From the NCBI GenBank assembly GCA_002327255.1, contig DCUM01000082.1, positions 1 through 31,341 on the forward strand: a DNA stretch of 31,341 nucleotides. Reading direction: 5' to 3'. Each line of letters begins with the position of its first letter. The stretch's first letter is position 1. The notes below the pieces were generated by a model, which ran no database searches, was not told the origin of the DNA, and was given only the letters and a program-made list of their open reading frames with translations. The position numbers and the translations under genes are program-made. This DNA comes from a bacterium UBA2214 (lineage in GTDB: Bacteria > Zhuqueibacterota > Zhuqueibacteria > Residuimicrobiales > Residuimicrobiaceae). Shown in pieces: positions 25,201 to 31,341 of this stretch.

Positions 25201-25423
25201 TGTGGCCGCTGCCTTTGGGCCACTCTCCGGAGGGCCAGGCCGGCTCATCCCAGTTGGCGATCTCACCATGGTTGGCAAAGACCGTGCGCACGACATTCCC
25301 GTCCATGATGCCCCAGCGCGTGTTGATTAGATTGCCGACGTTGGGGTCCGCTTTGCGTTGGGCCAGAGCGGGCTGCAGGCATCCGAGGAGGAGGATACAA
25401 CAGGTGAATTTAAGGCGGCTCAT
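22268..25423 (-). CDS. Large secreted protein with calcium-type acidic repeats and T9SS-like tail
   Basis: A 1051-aa exported protein of unknown function. Signal peptide MSRLKFTCCILLLGCLQPAL, probably cleaved after ALA. Residues ~30-480 are rich in W, D, G and N, with acidic loops resembling thrombospondin type 3 or dockerin-like calcium sites: NRDNDGDGLIDERRD (~300-314), DLNDNGQWDEGEP (~361), and a D/G/E-rich stretch to ~400. A fibronectin-III-like region follows at ~515-640 (DGKVVLYWDD, HDFEGYRIYRTTD, GQTYYYALVPYDRG), then beta-rich segments and a C-terminal ~95-residue sorting domain (ITVVPNPYCAAASW ... GIYLFQVDAPGIG). It sits 22 bp after the TonB receptor gene and 32 bp before the PorV-family gene. 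In the position where SusD would stand in a Bacteroidota locus, it may be the surface glycan-binding partner of the receptor; this is a hypothesis from position only. Confidence 0.85.
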   Translation of the reverse strand: MSRLKFTCCILLLGCLQPALAQRKADPNVGNLINTRWGIMDGNVVRTVFANHGEIANWDEPAWPSGEWPKGSGHTYVDGVALIVAAPIVDVHGRRYHNVVTRYREDMSTSPEGIPWGFAPLPGYFNPNAKINTRNSPAMSNDLTTWPSSWPDQNADWDGQWNGFFGRGKTNADLETYMVFDDDPDEKFLYYPDPSDSSRRGLGIEVASRLFQWNQVLAQDCIFAIYFITNEGQKEYDSTYFAFHIDWGIGGHDDSADDAGSYDLDLDIAWAFDGNGYGSPGNWSPVGVAGFAFLESPGLFRDNRDNDGDGLIDERRDSGPGVFLDTYPYGVHNVPAFTRFYPDRALRPHWSGDENINWEPWLDLNDNGQWDEGEPLRDDLGGDGLGPYDHNYPGADEGEGDGIPTPGEPNFDYLDKDESDQIGLTGFQVFVLHEYKMENDEAYWNGLKSAPPPREKLVQNTNLGMFFSSGPFGLKAGDTQFYSMALLFGEDQNQLARTKKTVQQIYNATYQFARPPDKSRLTAVPGDGKVVLYWDDTAEKSWDPFLQAHDFEGYRIYRTTDAEFSEAQVITDAYGKKRFRKFIAQFDLENGIKGLHPIDIEGIKFNLGEDTGLRHYYVDTQVKNGQTYYYALVPYDRGLVATTSTGEVSGISPSEASSVIRVNAAGVVEYVDINCAVITPRAPAAGYQAPQLAGAIRHEGPGTGAITVELLDADALLDNATYEVVFHDTSAFALNAETTFDFYNSTTQTHLLESAQLIRGQGTTPVLEGLVLHVHGDTAAQVLETETGWIKGKHDWNFRVGKNPSLIGRFVPYPADFELSFYDTIVDTSQALLFGQKAIAVHFMIYNSTEARPMDFLFGDKDLDGRFSPGDSLTIVIGKGLGEPLPTPKSQFKVAWTLFYDKALNNAERPMPGDLFRVKTSKPFRDGETFRFTIQGAKEDLALAKNDLRKITVVPNPYCAAASWEPRNAFRFGRGERRIFFNHLPAQCTIRIYTVRGYLVDTIEHSSTIDDGAASWDLVSKDGMDIAYGIYLFQVDAPGIGTHLDKFAVIK

Positions 25424-25445
25424 ATCACCACTCTCTTGTTATGTT

Positions 25446-28160
25446 TTAAAATTGTATTCCGATGCCCCACAAAATCTGCCTCGGTTCGGAGTAAAAATTG
25501 GGCCGGTTGAGATAGTCGTTGAGATTATTGACGCCAAAGATCGTTCCGGAAGTCCGTGCGGTCAGCGTATAGTTGGCGCGACCGGTGTCGCTGTAAACAT
25601 CGAGTTCATTTTTCCGGTCGAGGAGATTGTGGATGCGGATGAAAGCATTGAAATTCAAACCGCTGATGAGAACGTTGCGATACGCAAAAAAGTCGATATT
25701 CATATAGGCGGGTTTGCGCTCGCTGTTTTCGACGGCGGTTCGCACATTCTGCTCGGTCGGCGTGTAGGGCAGGCCGCTGCCAAGTCGGCCGATGAGACTG
25801 GCCGACCATCTTTTTGCATCTCCGGTGGTCAGGGTCAGGTTGAGACTGTGGGTGCGATCCCAGTTCAACGGCACCAGCTGTTTTTGCGGTTCACGGCCGG
25901 CCTCGGCATCGAGAAAAGCGGATGCCGGATCAGACGCATCACCCCGTGCAATCTGATAGGTATAATCCACGGTTGCCCCGAAACCGCCCGTCAATCTCTT
26001 TTCAAAGGCCAGGGTCAAGCCTTTGACGCCGCCATAATCGCGATTGATGAAACGGGCGTAGCGGATGCCGGTCGTGGTATGTAAAATCTCCGTGCCGAGG
26101 AGGTTGCGGATGTCCTTGAAGTAGGCGGTCACTTCCAGGGAGAGTTCTTCGCCGAGTTGTTGCTGCAGGCCGATTTCGTAAATGGTGGTTTTTTGCGGTT
26201 TCAGTTCCGCATTGCCGATGGTGTTCGGCGTTCTCTCCGGGGGCGAGGTGCTGCCATAATTGGAGGTGGCATACAATTCAAAGTCAGGATTGGAAAAGAG
26301 ATATTCAAAGTTGGGAATCTGGAAGAAATGGCCGTATGAGACGTGAATGGCGCCGCGATCGCTGATCGGATAGGAAAGGCCGAAGCGCGGGCTGAACTGC
26401 TGATTCGTTTTCGGTGTGCGCATCTCCGCTGTGGCGGGTTGTGAAAAATCGAGCGGAATGGTTCCGTCGGATTTAAAGAAATCGTAGCGCACGCCGGCAT
26501 TGACCACCATGTAGGCCAGTTCGATTTTATCCTGTACATACGCTGAAAATTCCAGGGGGTGCAGCAGATACTCATCGTTATTCTGTACCTGCCTGGTCAC
26601 GGAAGGCACATAGGGCAGCCAGCCGGTGTCGCGGTTGAGGCGGATTTCGAACGAACGCAGCCAGAGACGGTGCTGACGGTATTCCAGGCCCATTTTCAAT
26701 TGATGTTCGTTGGTCGCTTGAGAAGTGAAATCCAGTTTGCCGATACTGGTGGTTGTGTTGCGCAGAAAATGCCACATCTGCTGGCCGCCGGTGAGAAAGG
26801 CATTGCCGCTGGCGATTTTGAGCAGATTGGGATTGACATAGCGGGAATCATACGGATTTTCGTATACGTACTGCTTGTAGTCGGTGTAAAAACGCGCCGC
26901 CTTCACGGTGAAGAAATTGCGCTCGTTTAATACCGAGGTCCACGTGAAACTGTTGTTCCAGCCGAGCTGATGGCGCCAGAAATCACCGCCCGGATTGTAC
27001 CTGAAGGCATGATCATATTCTTTATACTTTTGCCGCTGGACAAGACCCTCATAATCGATCTTGTTGGCATTGGAAAGGCGGTAACCCAGTTTTATCTGAC
27101 CGGTCCAGCGCCGGCTGGGGCGCATCGCCACATAGGGGGCGGCGTTTTTGAGGCTGTCCGCAAAACGTTCGAAGGCCTGCGGCGAGGCAAACCTGTAACC
27201 CCGGCCGTGAGATTCGATGTACCAATCCGTGATGTCGCTGCTCGGGAAGTGCGATGAGTCTGAGGGTTGAAAAACGTCCCGTCCATACAAGGCGCCCTCA
27301 TTGTCATGGAGGCGTCCCGAAGCGAAAAAAGTGACCCGTTTGCCGGTGAATGGCACCGGGCCGTTCAGGGTACCTTCGAGATTATAGATCGGATTGAAAG
27401 CGTCGATGTTCCAGAAAATATCGGAATGCGCGCTGACATAGTCACCGGCATAGGTGGTGAGGGAGCCATGATAGCGGTCGCCGCCCTCCTTGGTCACCAC
27501 ATTGACAATACCGGACATCGCCTGGCCATACTCCGCATTGAAAGTGCCGCTGATGATCTGTATTTCCTGGATGGAGGTATTCTCCACCTGCACGGCGGAA
27601 TTGCCCGAATAGACATCGTTGGTCGAAATACCATCGATGAGATAAGCCACTTCTCCACTGCGGCCGCCGCGGAAATGGCCATCGACGACACCGGCCTGGA
27701 GATTGACGACGTCGTGCATGTTATCCACGGGCAAACGCGCAATGACCTCCGCATTGACCGAAGCGATGGTGGAGGTGAGATCGCGCTCCACCAGAGGTCT
27801 GGTGGCTGTGACAACCACGGACTGACCGCTTTCCAGAACCGTCTGCGACAAACTGAAATGGACCGTCGTGGTTTTATCGATCGAAACCTGAATCCGGTCG
27901 TAGCGTATCTCCCCATAACCGATGAGTTTGGCGCGCAGGGAAAAGACGCCGGGGGGCACACGCAGGATGATGTATTTGCCATCGAGATCGGTCACCGTGC
28001 CCAGCGTGGTGCCTTCGATGATGATATTGGCGCCTGGCAATCCCTCTTTTGTCTGCGCATCCACGACCCTTCCGGCGATTTTTCCGGTAGTGCCCGCCCA
28101 AAGCAGGGAATCAAGACAGCATGAAATTGCCAGCAAACAGAAAAGGAATTTTGGTCGCAT
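25446..28160 (-). CDS. TonB-dependent outer-membrane receptor
   Basis: A 904-aa energy-coupled outer-membrane transporter. Signal peptide to ~residue 22, then a carboxypeptidase-regulatory-like domain (GKIAGRVVDAQTKEGLPGAN, 26-45; to ~105), the plug domain (SGQSVVVTATRPLVERDLTS at 111-130, GEVAYLIDGISTNDVY at 169-184, AEYGQAMSGIVNVVTKEGGD at 209-228), and a ~660-residue beta-barrel with alternating strands ending in GIGIQF. The length is between classical siderophore receptors and the ~1000-residue SusC proteins. ATG at 28160 was chosen over the in-frame TTG at 28172 because GGAG lies 8 nt upstream. It heads the uptake module, 22 bp ahead of the 1051-aa protein gene; no SusD partner is present. 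The substrate is inferred as an oligosaccharide from the operon content. The upstream region carries a short palindrome (28225-28238). Confidence 0.95.
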   Translation of the reverse strand: MRPKFLFCLLAISCCLDSLLWAGTTGKIAGRVVDAQTKEGLPGANIIIEGTTLGTVTDLDGKYIILRVPPGVFSLRAKLIGYGEIRYDRIQVSIDKTTTVHFSLSQTVLESGQSVVVTATRPLVERDLTSTIASVNAEVIARLPVDNMHDVVNLQAGVVDGHFRGGRSGEVAYLIDGISTNDVYSGNSAVQVENTSIQEIQIISGTFNAEYGQAMSGIVNVVTKEGGDRYHGSLTTYAGDYVSAHSDIFWNIDAFNPIYNLEGTLNGPVPFTGKRVTFFASGRLHDNEGALYGRDVFQPSDSSHFPSSDITDWYIESHGRGYRFASPQAFERFADSLKNAAPYVAMRPSRRWTGQIKLGYRLSNANKIDYEGLVQRQKYKEYDHAFRYNPGGDFWRHQLGWNNSFTWTSVLNERNFFTVKAARFYTDYKQYVYENPYDSRYVNPNLLKIASGNAFLTGGQQMWHFLRNTTTSIGKLDFTSQATNEHQLKMGLEYRQHRLWLRSFEIRLNRDTGWLPYVPSVTRQVQNNDEYLLHPLEFSAYVQDKIELAYMVVNAGVRYDFFKSDGTIPLDFSQPATAEMRTPKTNQQFSPRFGLSYPISDRGAIHVSYGHFFQIPNFEYLFSNPDFELYATSNYGSTSPPERTPNTIGNAELKPQKTTIYEIGLQQQLGEELSLEVTAYFKDIRNLLGTEILHTTTGIRYARFINRDYGGVKGLTLAFEKRLTGGFGATVDYTYQIARGDASDPASAFLDAEAGREPQKQLVPLNWDRTHSLNLTLTTGDAKRWSASLIGRLGSGLPYTPTEQNVRTAVENSERKPAYMNIDFFAYRNVLISGLNFNAFIRIHNLLDRKNELDVYSDTGRANYTLTARTSGTIFGVNNLNDYLNRPNFYSEPRQILWGIGIQF

Positions 28161-28224
28161 GGAAGACTCCAAAAAATCCGCCCGCGTTCATGCTCCGGTT
28201 CCACTCCAGCCGCGACGCTGAACG

Positions 28225-28238
28225 CAAACGCATGTTTG
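28225..28238. promoter_or_regulatory. Palindrome upstream of the TonB receptor gene, candidate operator
   Basis: CAAAC-GCAT-GTTTG has perfect 5-bp arms and lies 65-78 bp upstream of the ATG at 28160. Size and position would fit a LacI- or GntR-type repressor site, but no regulator of those families is in the window and no second copy was found. Confidence 0.3.
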
Positions 28239-28307
28239 ATTTAGACTTTTATTCGCACGGTATCAGGTGCGACACCGGCCATGATCCTGGAATCGGTCAA
28301 ATTAGAA

Positions 28308-28338
28308 CCCTTCTCCCCCGCGACGCGGAGGAGAAGGG
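28308..28338 (-). terminator. GC-rich hairpin after the repeat-protein gene, possible terminator
   Basis: CCCTTCTCC (28308-28316) and GGAGAAGGG (28330-28338) form a perfect 9-bp stem with CCGCG/CGCGG pairing possible in the loop. It lies ~60 bp past the stop of the 28396 gene; on the minus strand the hairpin is followed by TTCTAATTT, only a weak T-tract. It may terminate or attenuate transcription before the TonB receptor gene, or be a dispersed hairpin element. Confidence 0.4.
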
Positions 28339-28395
28339 ATTGTGCATGTGAGAAAATGATCCGGTTACTGCCGCATCAGATGATTTTCTGCGCGG

Positions 28396-31341
28396 TTATT
28401 TGAGCAGCGTCATCTTGCGCGTCATGCGGGCGTCTTTGGTTTTGAGCACATAGAAATAGACGCCGGAGGCGGCCATGCGCTGCGCCTCGTCGCGTCCATC
28501 CCACAGGAGCTGATGTTCGCCCGCGCGGAGGCTGGTGGAAACCAGGGTACGAATCTGGTTGCCGAGCAGATCGTAGATCACCAGATCGACTTTGCCATCC
28601 GCTGGCAGCGTGAAAGAGATGCGAGTTTCCGGGTTGAAGGGATTGGGATAATTCTGCTCCAGCCGATAGAGCGCCGGTGTCGCGTTGCCGTCCACGCCGG
28701 GCACCCTGGTCACGTTGCCTTCGACGACGGCGAAATCATCCCAGTAGACTCTTCCCGTGGCCTGATGCTGCAGGCGCGCGCGAATGGACATGCGGGTTGT
28801 GTTTTCAGGAGGCGCGACGGTGAAGACATAGAGCGTCCAGTCCTTGTCTTTCACGCTTTGATCCACGACAAAGAAATCCTCGCCACCGGTTTCCGCCCAG
28901 CCGGCTTCGCCGCTATGATAGGTCACGGTGAAGAATACCGCTTTTTCCACGTCAATGGGCAGTGGATTAAGGGTGACATCTTCGGTTTTGACCCATGCCT
29001 GGATGGTGTAGAGGCGGTTGGGCTCTATCGGATTGCGGTCGCTGATGGCCACCACTTCCGCGGGATTGGTGGCATCGTCTGAAATAAGCAGCGAATAGTC
29101 GCCCGTATGGGCCGCATCGCGGGTGATGGTGACGACGCCTTTACCGGCCACGCCCTCACTCATCTGGTCTTTCCAGAAGAACCATCCTTCCGGAACGCCA
29201 AAATTGGCATTATAGAGATCACCGATCCATCCGGAAGCGCCGGGCGCGAGTTTCATAAAGATATCGTCGAGCCACACGGTGCCGGTTGCGTTGGCGCCAA
29301 ATCCGAATTCGATGCTCATCGAATCCGCATCGACCGGCAGGATGATGGGCGCATCGTTTTTGATTTCCGTCCAGTCCGCGGTGGGCTGATCCTGCGGTAC
29401 CTCGAGAACCACGGGTTGGCCGAAAATGACCGCCTTGTTTTGGTCATAGAAGGTATAGACCAGATGGATTTTCGCATCCGCGTTGGCGGGAGCGGTGTTG
29501 ACATTTTCCGTCTTGACCCATCCGCCAACGACCATTTCGATGTTTGGCGGGATACCCGTTGTCGGGTTCCATTGCAGTTTGGCCATGTTGGCCTTGGTCT
29601 TCCAGGTTGGGGTCTCGCTGCCGGAACCCTTCTGAATCATCAGGCTGCGTTGCGGTGAGCGGGCGACATCGCTGCTCCAGTTCAGGGTTGAACCGGTTTC
29701 ATTGATCTTGGTCCAGTAAGCCGGCAAGTCCGCTTCAAACCCCATGCCATTGGCGACCTGGGCGATCGGCATCACCTGAAAATCGTCCCAATAGGTATCG
29801 CCGGTGGCCTGATGCTGCATGCGCGCGCGAATGGAGATGCGATAGTCCTCGGGTTCGGTCTTTATCCGGAAGGTATAGAGTGCCCAATCACGATCTGTCG
29901 CACTCTGGTTGACGACGAAAAAGTCCGCGCCATGCCGTTCCGCCCACCCCGCGTCATTGGAGTGATAGGTGACGGTGAAAAAGACGGCTTTCTCGACATC
30001 TTTTTCCGGATTGGTATTGACGCCTTCGAGCTTGACCCAGGCGGATACCAGATAGTCGGTGTTGGGCTGCACCGGATTGCGGTTGGAGATGGCCACCACT
30101 TCGTCGCCGTTTTCCGCCGTGTCAGAGATGCGCAGGGCGTACGAGCCGCTGTGGGCATACTTGTCGGTGATGGTGACGATGCCTTTGCTGTCGCCGATAC
30201 CTTCCGACATGCCGCCTTTCCAGAAGAACCAGCCTTCGGGAACGCCGAAATTGGCATTGTAGAGATCGCCGAGCCAGCCGCTGGCGCCCGGGGCGAGTTT
30301 CATAAAGATATCATCCAGCCAGGCGGTACCCGTTGCGTTGGCGCCAAAACCAAAGCTGATGACCAGGGAGTCGGCATCGACGGGGAGGATGACCGGGACA
30401 TCGTTTTTAATTTCAATCCAGTCGGTTGAGGCCGCGCTTTGCGGCACCTTGATGACGACGGGATTGCCAAAGATCATGTTTTTGTTGACATCGAAAAAGG
30501 AAAAGGCCAGATGGATCTCTTCGTCGGCTTTGCCGGGATTGACATTGACGTTTTCCGTCTTCACCCAGCCGCCGATCACTATTTCGATATTGGCCGGGGT
30601 GCCGGTGGTGGGATTCCATTGCAGCTTGGCCATGTTGTCGGAGATCCACAGCGGGTCCGCCGTGCCGCCGGTTTTCCTGATTTTCAGCGAGCGTTCCGCC
30701 GAGCGCCAGGCATCCGCGGCCCATTCCACGGTGGCATCCCCGTGGGCATAGCCGGACCAGTTGGCGGGCCGCAGGGATTCATCGAAATTCAGGTTGGCTT
30801 TGGCGATCTCCAGGGGATAGATGCGAAAATCATCCCAATAGGTATTGCCCGTGGCCTGGTGCTGCAGGCGCGCACGCACCGATATGCGGGTGGCATTGTC
30901 AGGGACTTTAAAGGAGAAGGAGTAGAGTCTCCAGTCGTGATCGGCTTTGGATTGGTCGACGACAAAAAAGTCTTCACCGGCCGTCTCCGCCCATCCTTCG
31001 GCACCGGTGTGGTAGGTGATGGTGAAGAAAATCGCCTGCTCGACATCGCGCTTGGGATTGACCGTGGTATTTTCGAGTTTGACCCAGGCGGAAAATCCAT
31101 AGGAGCGTCCCGCTTCAACCGGATTGCGGTCGGAAATGGCCACTACTTCGGCGGGGTTTTCCGGGGTATCAGAAATCAGCAGCGAATGGCTGCCGCGGTG
31201 GGCATGGGCATCGGTGATGCTGACCACCCCTTTGCCTTGGAGGCCGTCGCTCATGCCGTCCTTCCAGAAGAACCAACCGGCCGGCACGCCAAAATTGGCG
31301 TTGTAGAGATCGCCGAGCCAGCCGCTGGCGCCGGGCGCCGG
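28396..31341 (-). CDS. Surface protein with tandem CBM-like repeats and T9SS sorting domain (5' end outside window)
   Basis: At least 981 residues, open through the right edge of the window (the frame upstream of 31287 encodes PGASGWLGDLYNANFG, the repeat sequence). The visible part consists of three copies of a ~170-aa beta-sandwich (A: GVPEGWFFWK ... RARLQHQATGNTYWDDF) and two of a related module (B: NMAKLQWNPTTG ... FGFGANATGTAWLDDIFMKL), arranged A-B-A-B-A. Both resemble the CBM4/9/16/22 jelly-roll superfamily, with buried W and the YWDDF/WLDDIF closing strand. The C-terminal ~90 residues are a T9SS type A tail (EQNYPNPFNPETRISFTLP ... GVYFYVLKTKDARMTRKMTL). It is probably anchored on the surface and binds polysaccharide; a catalytic domain could lie N-terminally outside the window. 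It precedes the TonB receptor on the same strand with a 235-bp gap containing a hairpin, so it may be the first gene of the locus or a separate unit. Confidence 0.88.
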   Translation of the reverse strand, partial: PAPGASGWLGDLYNANFGVPAGWFFWKDGMSDGLQGKGVVSITDAHAHRGSHSLLISDTPENPAEVVAISDRNPVEAGRSYGFSAWVKLENTTVNPKRDVEQAIFFTITYHTGAEGWAETAGEDFFVVDQSKADHDWRLYSFSFKVPDNATRISVRARLQHQATGNTYWDDFRIYPLEIAKANLNFDESLRPANWSGYAHGDATVEWAADAWRSAERSLKIRKTGGTADPLWISDNMAKLQWNPTTGTPANIEIVIGGWVKTENVNVNPGKADEEIHLAFSFFDVNKNMIFGNPVVIKVPQSAASTDWIEIKNDVPVILPVDADSLVISFGFGANATGTAWLDDIFMKLAPGASGWLGDLYNANFGVPEGWFFWKGGMSEGIGDSKGIVTITDKYAHSGSYALRISDTAENGDEVVAISNRNPVQPNTDYLVSAWVKLEGVNTNPEKDVEKAVFFTVTYHSNDAGWAERHGADFFVVNQSATDRDWALYTFRIKTEPEDYRISIRARMQHQATGDTYWDDFQVMPIAQVANGMGFEADLPAYWTKINETGSTLNWSSDVARSPQRSLMIQKGSGSETPTWKTKANMAKLQWNPTTGIPPNIEMVVGGWVKTENVNTAPANADAKIHLVYTFYDQNKAVIFGQPVVLEVPQDQPTADWTEIKNDAPIILPVDADSMSIEFGFGANATGTVWLDDIFMKLAPGASGWIGDLYNANFGVPEGWFFWKDQMSEGVAGKGVVTITRDAAHTGDYSLLISDDATNPAEVVAISDRNPIEPNRLYTIQAWVKTEDVTLNPLPIDVEKAVFFTVTYHSGEAGWAETGGEDFFVVDQSVKDKDWTLYVFTVAPPENTTRMSIRARLQHQATGRVYWDDFAVVEGNVTRVPGVDGNATPALYRLEQNYPNPFNPETRISFTLPADGKVDLVIYDLLGNQIRTLVSTSLRAGEHQLLWDGRDEAQRMAASGVYFYVLKTKDARMTRKMTLLK
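28710..31341 (-). repeat. Tandem ~1.04-kb coding repeats (two full A-B units plus a terminal A)
   Basis: The sequence AGAGATC recurs at 31305, 30261 and 29214, giving unit lengths of 1044 bp and 1047 bp (348 and 349 codons). The unit boundary around GASGWLGDLYNANFGVPEGW is nearly identical at the DNA level, while the loops diverge. The array continues off the right edge. Confidence 0.9.

Noticed and set aside
28710..31341. Tandem repeats considered as CRISPR or satellite DNA
   Set aside because: Period of ~1.04 kb is in frame with an open coding sequence and encodes beta-sandwich modules; no short repeat-spacer pattern or cas gene is present.

Overview
The window looks like a chromosome segment from a didermic bacterium of the FCB (Fibrobacterota-Chlorobiota-Bacteroidota) side of the tree, most like the KSB1/Calditrichota-type candidate lineages. 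The basis is the combination of a type III glutamine synthetase, a TonB-dependent receptor with an N-terminal carboxypeptidase-regulatory-like domain, a PorV/PorQ-family barrel, and three secreted proteins with type IX secretion (T9SS) C-terminal sorting domains (two with the QNYPNPFN signature). The lineage is an inference from gene content; no rRNA or tRNA gene was seen.

Left part (1-6.5 kb). The 3' end of serS is followed by a rho-independent terminator. A minus-strand pair follows: a NifA-like sigma-54 activator (GAF-AAA+-Fis) and, downstream, an outer-membrane barrel-like protein with a C-terminal coiled coil. A 599-bp AT-rich divergent intergenic region separates the activator from a plus-strand type III glutamine synthetase. 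That region carries a well-spaced -24/-12 sigma-54 site before the synthetase, a perfect 18-bp palindrome about 150 bp upstream of the expected start, and two identical-geometry promoter-like boxes (TTTTG-N21-CATTTTTG) before the activator. Together these read as a local nitrogen-assimilation circuit.

Middle and right part (6.8-31.3 kb). One glycan-utilisation locus, almost all on the minus strand. In transcription order from the right: a giant surface protein with ~1.04-kb tandem repeats and a T9SS tail (cut by the window edge); TonB-dependent receptor; 1051-aa secreted protein with a T9SS-like tail; PorV/PorQ-family protein; an 823-aa secreted (alpha/alpha)-barrel protein; an ABC sugar importer (binding protein and two permeases, no ATPase); a 454-aa lipoprotein of the six-hairpin type; an 1173-aa multidomain T9SS cargo; a SurA/PpiC-like lipoprotein; and a GH130 mannoside phosphorylase. 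A clan GH-A (GH5-like) glycosidase without signal peptide lies on the plus strand, convergent with GH130. The implied route is surface capture, TonB-driven uptake, periplasmic trimming, ABC import, and cytosolic hydrolysis plus phosphorolysis. GH130 points to beta-mannosides. No SusD homologue is seen, so this resembles a SusD-less, T9SS-assisted polysaccharide utilisation locus.

Noncoding structure of note: an inverted-repeat complex after the glutamine synthetase gene (6461-6564), interleaved stems immediately after the 823-aa gene (18655-18706), a duplicated ~25-bp segment around the binding-protein start, and a GC-rich hairpin upstream of the TonB receptor.
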